From Cloeon dipterum (lineage: Eukaryota > Arthropoda > Insecta > Ephemeroptera > Baetidae): DNA of 64,000 nt. The notes under the pieces are model-generated. The model was not told the DNA's origin. It saw nothing but the letters and a program-made list of their open reading frames with translations, and ran no database searches. Location: the NCBI RefSeq assembly GCF_949628265.1, contig NC_088786.1, positions 42,615,681-42,679,680 of the forward strand, given 5' to 3'. Position numbers and translations under genes: made by a program. Positions 47,788 to 58,678 of this stretch are shown here, in pieces (position 1 is the stretch's first letter; each line of letters opens with the position of its first letter).

Positions 47788-48320
47788 CAATATTTGTATT
47801 TGTTGCGATGCGAGGTGGCTGGCAGCTGCAGTGAGATTAACTGCAAGTGGCTGATGCGTTCGCGATGTGAGTGAGTCTGCGTGCTGCTGCTCCGTCACAT
47901 CACTGCCGCCGCCGCCGCCGCCAACCCTTTGCACACTTGGCACACTGCTTTTAGCAGATTTTACGGTGGAGAGTTTCGCAATTAATATTCTTGCTCTTTT
48001 CGACTGATCGGGATACTATAGAAAATATTTTTTTTTTAAAAAAACGACCCTTTTGCTGGTCATTTCTCACGAAGTCTATACTTTCCCGAACGGATTCATG
48101 CAATAATCAACCTCGATTGTAATAATATTGGCAATAGCATCAGGTGTGTGGGTTGGTGGGAAAACGAAAATTAAATGTGCAGTTCTATTTGTTGTTACAA
48201 GTGATGCGCATGTGAAGCAAGGTCCCAAAATTTAAATTTTTCCTCTCAACTAAATGAATTGTTTCGACAGCTCGATTAACCCCTCGTAATCTGTCTCTGA
48301 GGAAGGGAAACTGATCAATT
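47788..48320 (-). other. 5' exon and upstream region of M6
   Basis: Donor CAATATTG|GTGAGTC at 47,788. Upstream sequence to about 48,310 matches the M4/M5 upstream region with many indels. Confidence 0.45.
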
Positions 48321-48649
48321 TAATTAATTTAATATATCAGATTTCACTTGATTTCTGTGCGCGTGTAAATCTAGAGCTGATACGTATATATGCGAGAAAT
48401 TATGATATGCGTTTCGATCCACGTGCCTGATCTCTAAACGTATATTTTATCCACCTTGAATCGGACGTTTGACATGACAACCGCGACTCTTTGATAATAA
48501 ATAGGCCTCCTCCGTGTTTCTCTCGCACCACTGGTATGCTTTGTAGGCTGTCAAGGAGGCGAATTTCGGTGGCTGCGGATGCTCCGACAGCTATTCGACT
48601 GGTGCGTGGCAGAGAATTCGGACTGGCATGATACACAGATTTTCCTAAA

Positions 48650-49900
48650 AACTGCTACATTCATTTTTAAGATCATTTAAAATTTTCAAATTAATGGGAA
48701 ACCACATAAGAATGAAAAGAGGAATTTCTTAATATGAAAAGTACTATACAATACAGAAGTTAAACGTGAATTTTTATGAAGATTTTAAAAAAATGCAATT
48801 AAAAATAAAACCACCCAATAACGACTAGTTTGTTCTTAGAAACAGTCTGAAAATAGTCGAATATTTTGGCAAAACAAAAAACATCTGAAATTCACAGCCC
48901 TATTTACTATCGATTGATACACATTGTCATATCCTGACAACTAAATTCAAATAGGAACAGAATTGTTACAGAGAAGTGAGACATGAGTTGAATATTTATT
49001 GAAAAACTGTTCTTTTAAGATGTCTTTAAATGCACTCGATATGGTTTGGCTACCGCTAAAATAACACTAAAGGATTTTCACGTGAAGGTAACAATTATTT
49101 ATTCTATATAGCGACTTACAATCAGATGTTAACATTGACATTGTTCTCCCCGAAGAAAACATCAAATTTTAATTAGTTTTGCACGTAATTCATTCAGAAA
49201 CTCATGTACGTCTCGTCTTATCGATCCCGTTTGCGCTCCGCTGACAACCTGTTGCCGCGGATACCGCAAAAGCACGCGCTTCGGTATGCCTCTGCCAAAT
49301 TATTAATTCTGGATGTGAAGCAGAACAATGTTAGCTGCATTTTTAAGTAAAATTTTCAGTGCGCTGGCCTATTTCAATTGTTGCTGTGAAAAGGTTGATC
49401 CGCGCACGACCGGATTGCTCGTTTCTGTTACGATTTTTTATCGAGTTTAATTTTAATTGATCCACGTTAACTCATATACATTTATAGCACGTGCGGATAA
49501 ACGACGAGTTTGAAAATTTGTGCCAAAAAATGGCAACGAGAGCGCGATGTGGAAATTAATTACCGTCTATGCTTTCGATTCTCGGCAATACGAATTAAAA
49601 GCCCGCACTGTTGATAAACCGCGACTTTGTTAAATATATAGTTACTCGACAGCAGTTAGTTGAGTTTACAGTTATTTATTTTAAAGATTTACTCTTGCGG
49701 TTCATAGAATTCTTATTCTAAAATTAAAATTCACTAAACTTCGATACATATATAGCGTTGATATTTCATTTAAAAGATAAGGAATAATATTTTGCGGTTT
49801 ATTTGAAATTATATCAATGATAAATTTCTTTTCCTTATTTATTCATATTTAAGTTCCAAATATCGGTGCAATATAATACCTGTTTTATCGATGAAAACAC
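48650..49900. other. Intergenic AT-rich DNA
   Basis: No coding or repeat feature is supported. About 49,980-50,200 to its right is the distal M upstream block. Confidence 0.45.
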
Positions 49901-50543
49901 ACTCGATAGTTTCCTACTATTCTGATTAGAAAATATCTGAATGAATTGTATATAAATAAACAGTTCAATTCACCCGAAAAAAGTCTAAAAACATTTACGG
50001 CCCTAGACCCTAGCAATCGCCCTTCACCGCAGGAGTCGGCATGAATGAATGTCGTCGGATGAGATGAATAGTGAGCAGACGCGCGCGGAGGGGCTCTTGA
50101 TGCCATCTGCAAGCCGGCAGGCGAACTCGCTGACGCTAGCTATCGATCCATTTTTGCAGCTCGAAACGTGCGAGCCACGTGCTTACAATGCTTGCGATTT
50201 GCGATCCGAATAATTTTTTGACAGGATCCCACTGTTGGGAATTAAATGGGAAATGAATTTAAGGGAAAATGGAAAAAGTTAACAGCAGGGTTTTCCCACC
50301 TGCGTCACTGACGCAGGGCATAATACAATACTACTTATTAAATACGTTATGCCGTTTTTCGCTATTAGAAAATAAATGCAGATCTTTTAGATACTTGAGA
50401 AGGCGATAAAAATATAGAATTATCCACACGCCATCCCCTATCGTATTCATTTGGTGTCAATTAGAGTGAATGAGACTCGAACAATTTTGCTGACGCTACT
50501 TTTAATCCCTTCTTAATTTTCCATTGATTTGATGCCGCCAAAT

Positions 50544-51464
50544 TTAGACTCGTTCTTCATCGTTTGAAGCCACAAGACATTTGCAGAAACTTGGATCAAT
50601 CGCGATCACGATCGCAAAGCCGAAGAAGATGATGAGTGCGAGAGAAACCAAAATGAAAATTAAGTAATGTTGCTTGTCTATTGATTGTGCCGCGTGTCTT
50701 TGGAACACGGAAGCCTGCAACAATCGAGTTAGACCTTATTTGAGTCAATCTGAATAAGAAAAAGCTCGTCAACAACAAAGTCACGACTAGGATAAAACTT
50801 CTCATAGCGCGATGATACGGTTAAAACGTGTTGCAAAAAAATCCATGTCAAAGTTTCCCGCCCAAAAATGACATAGTACGAAGTAAAGCTGCTTTTTCAT
50901 TATTTTAGAGCCTAGTTTGTTCCGTAGATGGATGGGCTACTAAGCCCGAAAAAACATCAAGCACATAAACGAATAGTTAAAATAGTTCTTTCCAAGACAA
51001 AATACAAAATCATGCTGAAATCAACCAAATTAAATTGACGGATTGAAAATAACGAGTCAAATGCTAAAAGGCGTGTCTAGAAGACACTTTGAGAGTTGAC
51101 CACTGGAACCTGCCCGCGAGAAAAATTAAAAAGTTGTATGGACATTACCGAGCAAACTATACTACAGATTAAACGAATATGATCTGCTTACCAGCGAGCC
51201 AGGACTGGCATAATTCACCGCACGATGAACTTTAAATTTGTCGACCTGGTAAAGAGTAAAAATCAGACAAGAAAGTTTTAACATCATTCTATCTCAATAT
51301 ATTACGTTTGTTCTCAAAACGAAATAAATTAATTTCTTAAAATCACGCACCCTCGGATCTTTTTGGGTGGATTGGAAGACGAGGAGACAAACCAATCCGA
51401 TTGTGACTAATGCAACGACCAGAGTCAAGACGGTGAGACATGTGACGCATCTCATTCGAGCCAT
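50544..51464 (-). CDS. Family T gene T-g: 112-aa two-segment membrane protein, intact
   Basis: Exons are 51,464-51,351 (38 codons), 51,245-51,192 (18) and 50,714-50,544 (56 plus stop); introns 105 and 477 bases, phase 0, GT-AG. The start MARMRCVTCLTVLTLVVALV leads a first membrane segment to about residue 30. The loop is short (VDKFKVHRAVNYASPGSL) because the acceptor has moved inward relative to T-h. Exon 3 reads ASVFQRHAAQSIDKQ, then the second membrane segment (about 74-96), then a Cys-containing tail (FCKCLVASNDEERV). Polyadenylation signal ATTAAA. The 5' non-coding exon ends at 51,859. T-g and T-c form one subtype (MARM.. start, ASxFQRHAAQS last exon); T-d, T-e and T-h the other. Confidence 0.7.
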
Positions 51465-52424
51465 GGCCGCAAACGCAAACGTGCAAAGCTGGATTTCTGA
51501 AACCGAGAAGAAAGAATAGATGATTAAACACACAATTCTCTCGAATTAAATTCAACTATCTATATGAGTAGGCAACTCGACACATGCTACTGTAAATATA
51601 GTTTTCTGAGGAACTCATGGAAATGTAATTTCACCGAAGAGAAACTATCAAACTCCTATCAACACTAGCCGGATGATGAAAAATTGTGCTCGGAAATAAC
51701 GTATTGGAACAAAAAATGTTTTGCAAACCTTTACTAGAGCTTTCCATGCGTCACCTGTTTCCTGTTTCAAGGCAAATTATTCAGCTTGAAAGCTGTAGAC
51801 GAGAGCAACAAACATAGAAACATGTGCACAGACAAACGATTTGAAAAGTGCTCAGCACCTGCAATCAACGATGGAAGCGCCGGCGTCCGTCGGGCCGGGA
51901 TGTTGGCACGAGAATAGCGCGGATCGTGTCGGTGGGCAGCGCGCGATTGAATAGTATGCGTGCGCGCAAAGTCCAATCTGCTTTTCTGTGTGCATGCGCC
52001 ACAAACTCGAATTCGTGGGTGGCATTTTTAACATTCATCACCAAGCGTAAGTGCTGAAGCGAGTCCTCAAATGTGAACCAATTGTTTTTGCCGAAAATTG
52101 GTCGTCAAAAGTGCCATTTAAAATCTAATTATTTTTCCATGTTAATTATTAAAGCGCCAAAATTCCAGCGATTTGTAGTGTATCAGCAAAAATCATGCAG
52201 TCGGGAACTCTGTGCAGCATATTCAAATTCGGCTCTTTTTTAATAATATGCACACATTACCAAGGGACCCGAGCCATGCAAATGTATATCTATTTTTAAT
52301 CATTTTTCTCTTCCGAAGAGCGAAATATGTGTGATCTAATTTTGCAGGCAAACCAGTTGCTTAAGTTTGTCTTTGGAAGAATCAAAATCACTTCTTGTTG
52401 AAAAAAACGAGAGTAATATTTTGT

Positions 52425-52810
52425 TTATCAAAAGTTCCATGTTCTACTTAAAGGATAAAAGGAAAACCACATGGCGGACCAACACAATTTATTTGCGTCA
52501 GAACAATCACTCGTGCGAGCACTTGTCGAGAATCGCATACCGACATTGCGTAATGCACTCTTGAACACTAAAAGTGCACGTCGACCCTCTGGCGAACTTT
52601 GGCACAAAGCAGAGCAGAATGTCGCTAGGTGCAGGTGAGCGAGAAGCCTCAAAATTTGCTCTTGATGAAATTATAACTTTCTCATTAACACCTATTGAAA
52701 TTGCGAAGCCGCCGCGCGAGGAGAGTGAACAAGCGCATTGTCACGCTGCTGACCGCCAGCGAGCGGGAAAATGAAAAGTAATTGACCTATTTTCGTCAAA
52801 TGGCGAGTTG
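52425..52810. repeat. 400-bp duplicated block, copy 2, with a 51-codon plus-strand frame
   Basis: Second copy of 43,240-43,640; the 51-codon frame is 52,619-52,774. In both places the block lies between a family T gene end and another gene's upstream region. Confidence 0.55.
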
Positions 52811-53262
52811 TGTGTGGCCTCGCCGGTCGTCAGCAACCGGTCCCAACTCTGAGAATTCGCATTTCCTTTTTCCGTTTGTTGCTACACTAGCTGATTCCTC
52901 TCGTTGCCTTTTTTACTAACAAAGGATTAAAATATTATCAATAAATTTTAGTAGTTTTGTTATTGAATGGACCAGCAAAATATTATTAATGTCTCGAGAG
53001 TGTTAAATGCCTCCATTTGAGGACCGTCAATCGTTTCTTTTGTCATTGCTACATTTCCGATTAATAAAAATTGAAACATTATGTGAAGCGAAGTTTCCTT
53101 ACCTCCTATAAAATTCGCTAACAATTCGTGGGAAAAAAACCAAACCACGCGTATTAATTCGGTGGCATTTGGAGTGAATGAAACTCAATAAATCTTGGAC
53201 GCTACTTTTTTATTCACTAAATTCTCCAATATGTTTCGATGCCGCCGAATTCAGACTGGTTC

Positions 53263-54127
53263 TTAGTCAGCAGACACAAGATATTCCAAGTGACTTGGAC
53301 GAATCACCACCGCCAGAATAGTCCCGAAAAAGGAGACGACTGAGAGAGAAGCAAAAATGATATATACGACTTCTTTCAATGTTGGTTGCGTTGCGAGTCG
53401 TCGGATGGAAACCTGCAACAAATGAGAGCATTCGGATGAAACTTCTTTCCTAGATCACCCCATTTATTTTAAAACCAACACAAACGCGGAACGCACATTT
53501 AGGGATTTTCCCACCGTTCAAGGGGCAGAATGAGAGAGAATTTATTTCAACAACAAACACATCAATCTGTTTGATTTTTAAAAACCAACATATTAGGGTC
53601 AACTCGTCACGTTAATTCTAATATTTCTTTTAACTCTCGGAGGTCTGCCAGTAGGCTCTTTACTGTGGAACAAACATTTTTTTCCTGCCTTCTCTAAAGA
53701 TTTTCCAGGAAAAAATGTCCAGTGCCTACTACGAATTTTAATAAAATCAATTTGGCAGTAGCACGTAAAAAACACTAGGGTGGCCACGGGAATCTTTGCG
53801 AAAAATAGTTTTAACGACATTTCCGAGGAAACAAATTGATTTTCTTACCGCCCTGTCGGGATTAGCAGCATTGTTGACTGCGCGATCGTGATCGGCTTCA
53901 AATTTGTCGAGCTGGTGCTGAAAAAAGTATTCAAGACAGTTTTATGATTCTCTCTCATTAGTTTTTGTTTGTTCTCAAACAAAAGTTATCAATTTATATA
54001 GAACACGTGCCATCGGATCATCTAGGCTGGATTGGGAGATGTGGTGATAGTAAAATCCGATGGTGACCACAGCAACGGACAGAGTATACAAGATTATGAA
54101 TGCGGCGCATTTCATTTTGGGACCCAT
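53263..54127 (-). CDS. Family T gene T-h: 111-aa two-segment membrane protein
   Basis: Exons are 54,127-54,011 (39 codons), 53,917-53,849 (23) and 53,412-53,263 (49 plus stop). The start reads MGPKMKCAAFIILYTLSVAV. The loop exon HQLDKFEADHDRAVNNAANP is the fullest in the family. Exon 3 (SIRRLATQPTLKEV, then a membrane segment and IRPSHLEYLVSAD) is shorter at the tail than in T-d/T-e. The first intron starts with GC instead of GT (CCGATG|GCACGT), where T-b, T-d and T-e have GTACGT or GTACTT. GC-AG introns are functional in animals, but the context is not the classic AG|GCAAGT, so splicing may be weak. AATAAA follows the stop. 5' exon donor at 54,579. Confidence 0.55.
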
Positions 54128-54811
54128 GGCTCGAAAGCGAAGCGGGAAAGCTGGATTTCTGAAACCGAGAAGAAAGAAACAAACCAGAATTAGACTCTTT
54201 CTCGAATGAAACCTTGACACACCCCGGCAAAAAAATGGGATATTCGCGTATTGACAGACTGTTCAAAGATATCCTGAAGGAAATCTAATTTGTTGCTGGG
54301 ATAAAAACCATCGCGGCAATGTAAAATTACCAACAAGAAACGAACTTGATACGCATTGTTAGGACATTCTCAGGAGTATCAAAGCAAAGTGAGTTATTTG
54401 CCGAGTAGTTAGGGCATCGAATACTGGCTGCCAATTGTCAGAGATGACAACTTATCGCAACAAAAAAATATTAGAAAATTTTGACTGGAGCTTTCTAAGC
54501 ATTTCCTTTTTCGAGGAAAATTATTCAGAATGAAAGATGCACACCAAAGCAATAAAAAAGAAAGAAAATTTTGAAAACCTGCAAAGTACGAGGGAAGCAG
54601 CGACACCGCCGTCCGTCCGTCTGACAGGAATGTTGGCAGAGGACTGATTGTGAGCGAGGGTAGTGTAGGTGGGCAGCTTCGCAATTGAATAATAATTCCC
54701 ATCTGCGAGTGCGTACGCTTAGTTCCGATTTCCGCTGTTTTTCTGTGCTTGCGCCACAAACTCTTATTCGTGGGAGGCATTTTTAAAATTCATTGCCATT
54801 TATAACGAGTC

Positions 54812-54877
54812 CTAAAATGTCCCAGAGTAGAGCGCGAATGCCATCAGGTAGAGGCCAATGATAACCAGTTCGGCCAT
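54812..54877 (-). pseudogene. Family M copy M7, truncated and split from its 5' part by a transposon
   Basis: MAELVIIGLYLMAFALY matches M5, then the sequence switches to a T-gene upstream block and reads SGTF and a stop. The start codon is preceded by only CTGCA, AG (the target duplication) and then the transposon end. The intron acceptor part TCTGCAAACAATTTTAAAAG reappears at 63,966 on the far side of the element, so before insertion this copy had the normal M acceptor. Confidence 0.75.
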
Positions 54878-54882
54878 TGCAG

Positions 54883-55110
54883 CCCACCAAGAAAAGAGAC
54901 GTCCTTTGGACGTCATAGACGTGACTCGTCCACTGGTCCTGGAGACTTCTATTCTGACCGCTTTTATGACGTCTTTTATTACCGTCGAGACGGACGAGTC
55001 AAGTTTTGGCCGAGACGAGTGGGACGGGATTTGGTCGAGACGAGTGGGACGGGATTAGGTCGAGACGAGTGGGACGGGTTTTACACCACTTGGGACCGCA
55101 CGGCCCCCCG
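54883..55110. repeat. Left subterminal repeat zone of the transposon
   Basis: It contains GACGTGACTCGTCC, GACGGACGAGTCAAG and three tandem GAGACGAGTGGGACGGG units. The right end (about 63,600-63,950) has the matching CTCGACTTGACTCGTCC motifs in inverse orientation. Confidence 0.75.
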
Positions 55111-55940
55111 CGGCCCAGCTGGGCCTTGCAGCCCTCCTAGGCCTATTATAGGCTTGTGTCTGGGAAAGGACGGAGCTTGCCCAAAGACCTTAGCCAGAAA
55201 TGCCTTTCTTTAGCTTGGTCCTTGCACAAATTTCGCCCAACCTAGACATAAAATGAGGCTTGCGAAAAATGAAATTATCTCATTAATTTTTAAATCAATT
55301 TCATGGTTTTTATTGCTTACTTTTCCAATAGTCCCATCGGCAGGTCCATAACGCAGGCTCACATATTACTTAAATATAAAGTCTTCATTTATATTCAGAT
55401 TTAAATACCTCAGTCTCTTAAGAATTGTTTGAGACGCATTGAAGGAAATCAGATATTAATGCCAAGAGCGCTCTCTGGCAGGATGGATTCATAATTATAA
55501 CCTGTGACTACGATGAATAGTGTTCGGAAAAAGCCGGCATTTTTAAAACAATTTCGACCAAGCCGGTTATAACCAGTTTTTAGCCGGCTGAATTGGCTGA
55601 AATAAGGTTTCCTTGAGTTGAAGTATGTAAAGAAAGTTGAAAATGGTTTCACCTGAAAAATCATGATTTTGAATCTTTTTATTCAAAAATATTTCATGAA
55701 AATATCGTGATTTTGTTTGCATTAAAATTAAAATATTCCCGTAATTATTAATTGAGCTCGTTCTATGCCTAAAAATTAAACCAATTTAAAAAATGCCAAT
55801 TATAGCCTGGCAAAAATTGCTCAGTTTCTTTTGGTTTTAACCGCCCCCGCAAAAACCGGCTGGCCAAAATTGCGAACACTCGATGAAATTAAAATTAACC
55901 CGCTGGAACCATCTTTTGGCAACTTCAAACACTATCAATG
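55110..55940. other. Non-coding part of the transposon, 3' of the accessory gene
   Basis: AT-rich apart from a GC-rich patch at 55,090-55,160. A few inverted AGCCGGTT motifs occur near 55,530-55,590 and 55,850. No coding exon is seen. Confidence 0.5.
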
Positions 55941-55947
55941 AAGCAAA

Positions 55948-58319
55948 TTAAGAAGAAAAGCGCAACTCCGTATCACTCAAGGAAACATCATTTTCTGATC
56001 CACTGGCATGATGGCTCTCAGAATCTATCTCCTCGCTAGAATTTTCTGTCCGGTTGGAAGATGCATCCAAGTCCTCATGGCGCTTTTTGGTTGGTGTTGA
56101 TAAGGGGCTAGAAATAACATATTATATCATTATCTAAAAAAAGATATATTTGAAATAAAAAATTATCTGATAATGCGCATAAAGCATTGCTTGGGCTAAA
56201 GTAAACATTTTTTATGGCACTTTTAGCTTTTGAAAATTTTGTACCTGGTTGTGAGCTTCAGTAGCAGGGAAACAGGTTTTACTTTTTTCACATGGCTTGA
56301 TTTCTTCAGAGGGGTCTTTTTGTGCGGAGAAAAAGAAGCTTTACGCCGGTCCACGGACTTTGGTCTAAGAAATGTCAATTAATTAATGCTTGATCGTAGA
56401 CTTATAAATTGATTAACCACTTACGCAGAAACACTTTGGCGTAGCTTACTTCCTACTCGACGAAGATATTCTCCCATCACGCATTCAACGAATTCTCGAC
56501 TGGCGATGCCATCCTTTGCAACTACGTTGATTGCATCTGAAACAAAATACAGTAAACATTAGGTAAAACAGGCATGGTGAAAGTTAATTACGTACCAGCA
56601 ATCATGCTGACAAACAGAGTGCCAGCAATTTTGACAATGTTTTTTTCGCCTTGTCCTGCTTTGCTGCTGACTTTGACGAGAGAGGGAGAAAAATACCATG
56701 GCATCACAGTGGCTTCGATACACTTTTTGATTTTGGCCTCTTTCGATCCTGAGAGTTTCAAGCCTACTTTCAAGATGTGTTTTTGTGTTGCTTTCACCTG
56801 GAAACAATACATTAATTTAAATTCTGAGGATTAACATGTATATTTACCAGTTTTTTGTAGAAAGATTTATCTTCCAAATTCTTCTCCAATTGGTCAAATT
56901 CATCTGGTCCTTTTAGAGGTAGCTCTAGCCCAAAACTTTCATCTTCAACAGGCTTGGTGGTGCTCTCCTCGTGCGCGTTGTTGGACAGGTTGATACGCAA
57001 CTGATCATACAAGGTGAACAGACTCTCAAGAGCAAGCCCATTGGAAGCCAGTTTGTTTTTAACCAGCTCGAAGTTCTTCAGGACTGTACCCTGATAATCT
57101 GAAATATCATTTTTTAGTACTTAAGCAGCTTTTGAGGACGAATTTTGTTTATTCATCAATTACAATAGAAGCGTTTAAAAATGATATTTAGGTGCAGCAG
57201 GAACTATATAGTATTGAGCAGGGGGCCTATTTTAAAAAATTTACTTCATATATTATAAAGTTATAAGTTGATAAATTAAAAGGGGTGTACTACCTTCAGT
57301 AGTACACTTGGGTACTACTCCCTCATTGGAGTACTTGTCCAAAGTCATCAAATTAAAACCACCATGATCACCAGAGACTGATTGTGGTGAAGCAGTTGGT
57401 TCTTTATCATGGCAGGCTTCATTGTTGGTAGGCGGGCAATCATCTTCATCAATATCTGTATTTGACAGTGCTGGAATGGACGACGGCGTAGGTATTGGGT
57501 TGGGCGGCGTATCATCCAGACTTTGAGCATGTTCTATAATCATTTCCTCGAATTCGACTTCAGCTGAGAGACAAGCGCCGTCTTTCTCTAAAAGGCAAAG
57601 TATAATATGAATTTAAATAGTTGCAATTATTACAAAACAGAGCGTATAGATTTTTTAAAATATTTTTTTAACATAATATACTTAAATTATACCTGCGAAA
57701 GCGTTTGAATCTGTTTTAAGTTGATTTTCTCTTCTTTTTGATTTCTTTAGTGGTGGGGGTGTTGGCAAAAGTTCCATTCGCACTTTTCTAGAGGTATGAA
57801 GACCCGACAAATTCTTTTTGCTGCTCCTCGTAAACAGCTCCCCATCCTGATGTTCTTCAGAACCACTTTGAAAGGAGAAGTCAGATCCAGGAGTTTTCTG
57901 AGTTCGGATTTTGGTCCTTGCCTTCAAGCAAATATTTTTTGCTTCGCTTTCCGTCACTGAAATTAAAATAAAATTAATTCATGATGGAAATTTACCGAAA
58001 AAACCCCATCAAAATGAAAGAGATTTTAGTAAATAACACATTAAAAAATCATAGCTTATTCATATTTTGCTTATAACATAATTTGGATAGAATGCAACTT
58101 GCAATTAGTTCGAATAATTTTGCCCTCAAAGTAATTCCAATTCGAATCTCTTGGTGGAGAAGGATGCTTTTTGATGACAGATTTAAAATCTAAGAAGCTC
58201 TTGCAGTTTAGCGGCCAAGCACAGCGAGTCTCTCCTTTTAAGTATGTCTTTGGCACACAAACAATTTCCTTTTCAGCTCTGAACATAAAGACAGCAAAAT
58301 CCCTGCTTATTGACGTCAT
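55948..58319 (-). CDS. Transposon accessory gene, DUF4806-like protein, about 539 aa in eight exons
   Basis: Exons are 58,319-58,103, 57,956-57,693, 57,587-57,294, 57,098-56,848, 56,797-56,596, 56,536-56,425, 56,364-56,245 and 56,107-55,948. Phases agree at every junction and sum to 540 codons including the stop. The N-terminal 70 residues (FAVFMFRAEKEIVCVPKTYL, CAWPLN, NWNYFEGKII) resemble the head found on animal DUF4806 proteins. The middle is acidic and Pro/Ser-rich. Residues about 320-440 (LELPLKGPDEFDQLEKNLED and KIAGTLFVSMIAGTDAINVV) fit the DUF4806 core. The tail is basic, then acidic. Intron 1 needs a GC donor (AATT|GCAAGT). Such proteins are often found beside Transposase_21-type transposases in invertebrates (from memory). 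A role in DNA binding or transposition is inferred only. Confidence 0.72.
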
Positions 58320-58678
58320 TTTCCTTATCTGTAATCAGAAAACGTACACAATTATATCAGGAAAGATGTGAATAATGTATCTACATATATTATAGTTTTT
58401 TAATTAAGCATATTAAACACACGCACTAATAATTTAATAATCCTTAATCTTGAAAATGAAATAGATTTTGGAAGCATATTATAATCATTTTCCTACATTC
58501 TGTAAATTTGTTGCTGCGATTTATATAATTGCAATTATAGCTAAACCATTTGGAAAAAACAGCAGAATTAAATTAAGAAGCATAATTGTAGCTCAGGTCT
58601 CATTGGTAAACAATTAATACCACAGGAAATTTTCAGGAATGTTAAATTTAAACAAAAGGATTTATGACATAATAAACG

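Noticed and set aside
25386..54780. Open frames containing MRTHSQMRIINRLRGE in T first exons
   Set aside because: Frames differ between the seven copies and several carry indels. The exon ends in a donor and behaves as untranslated sequence.
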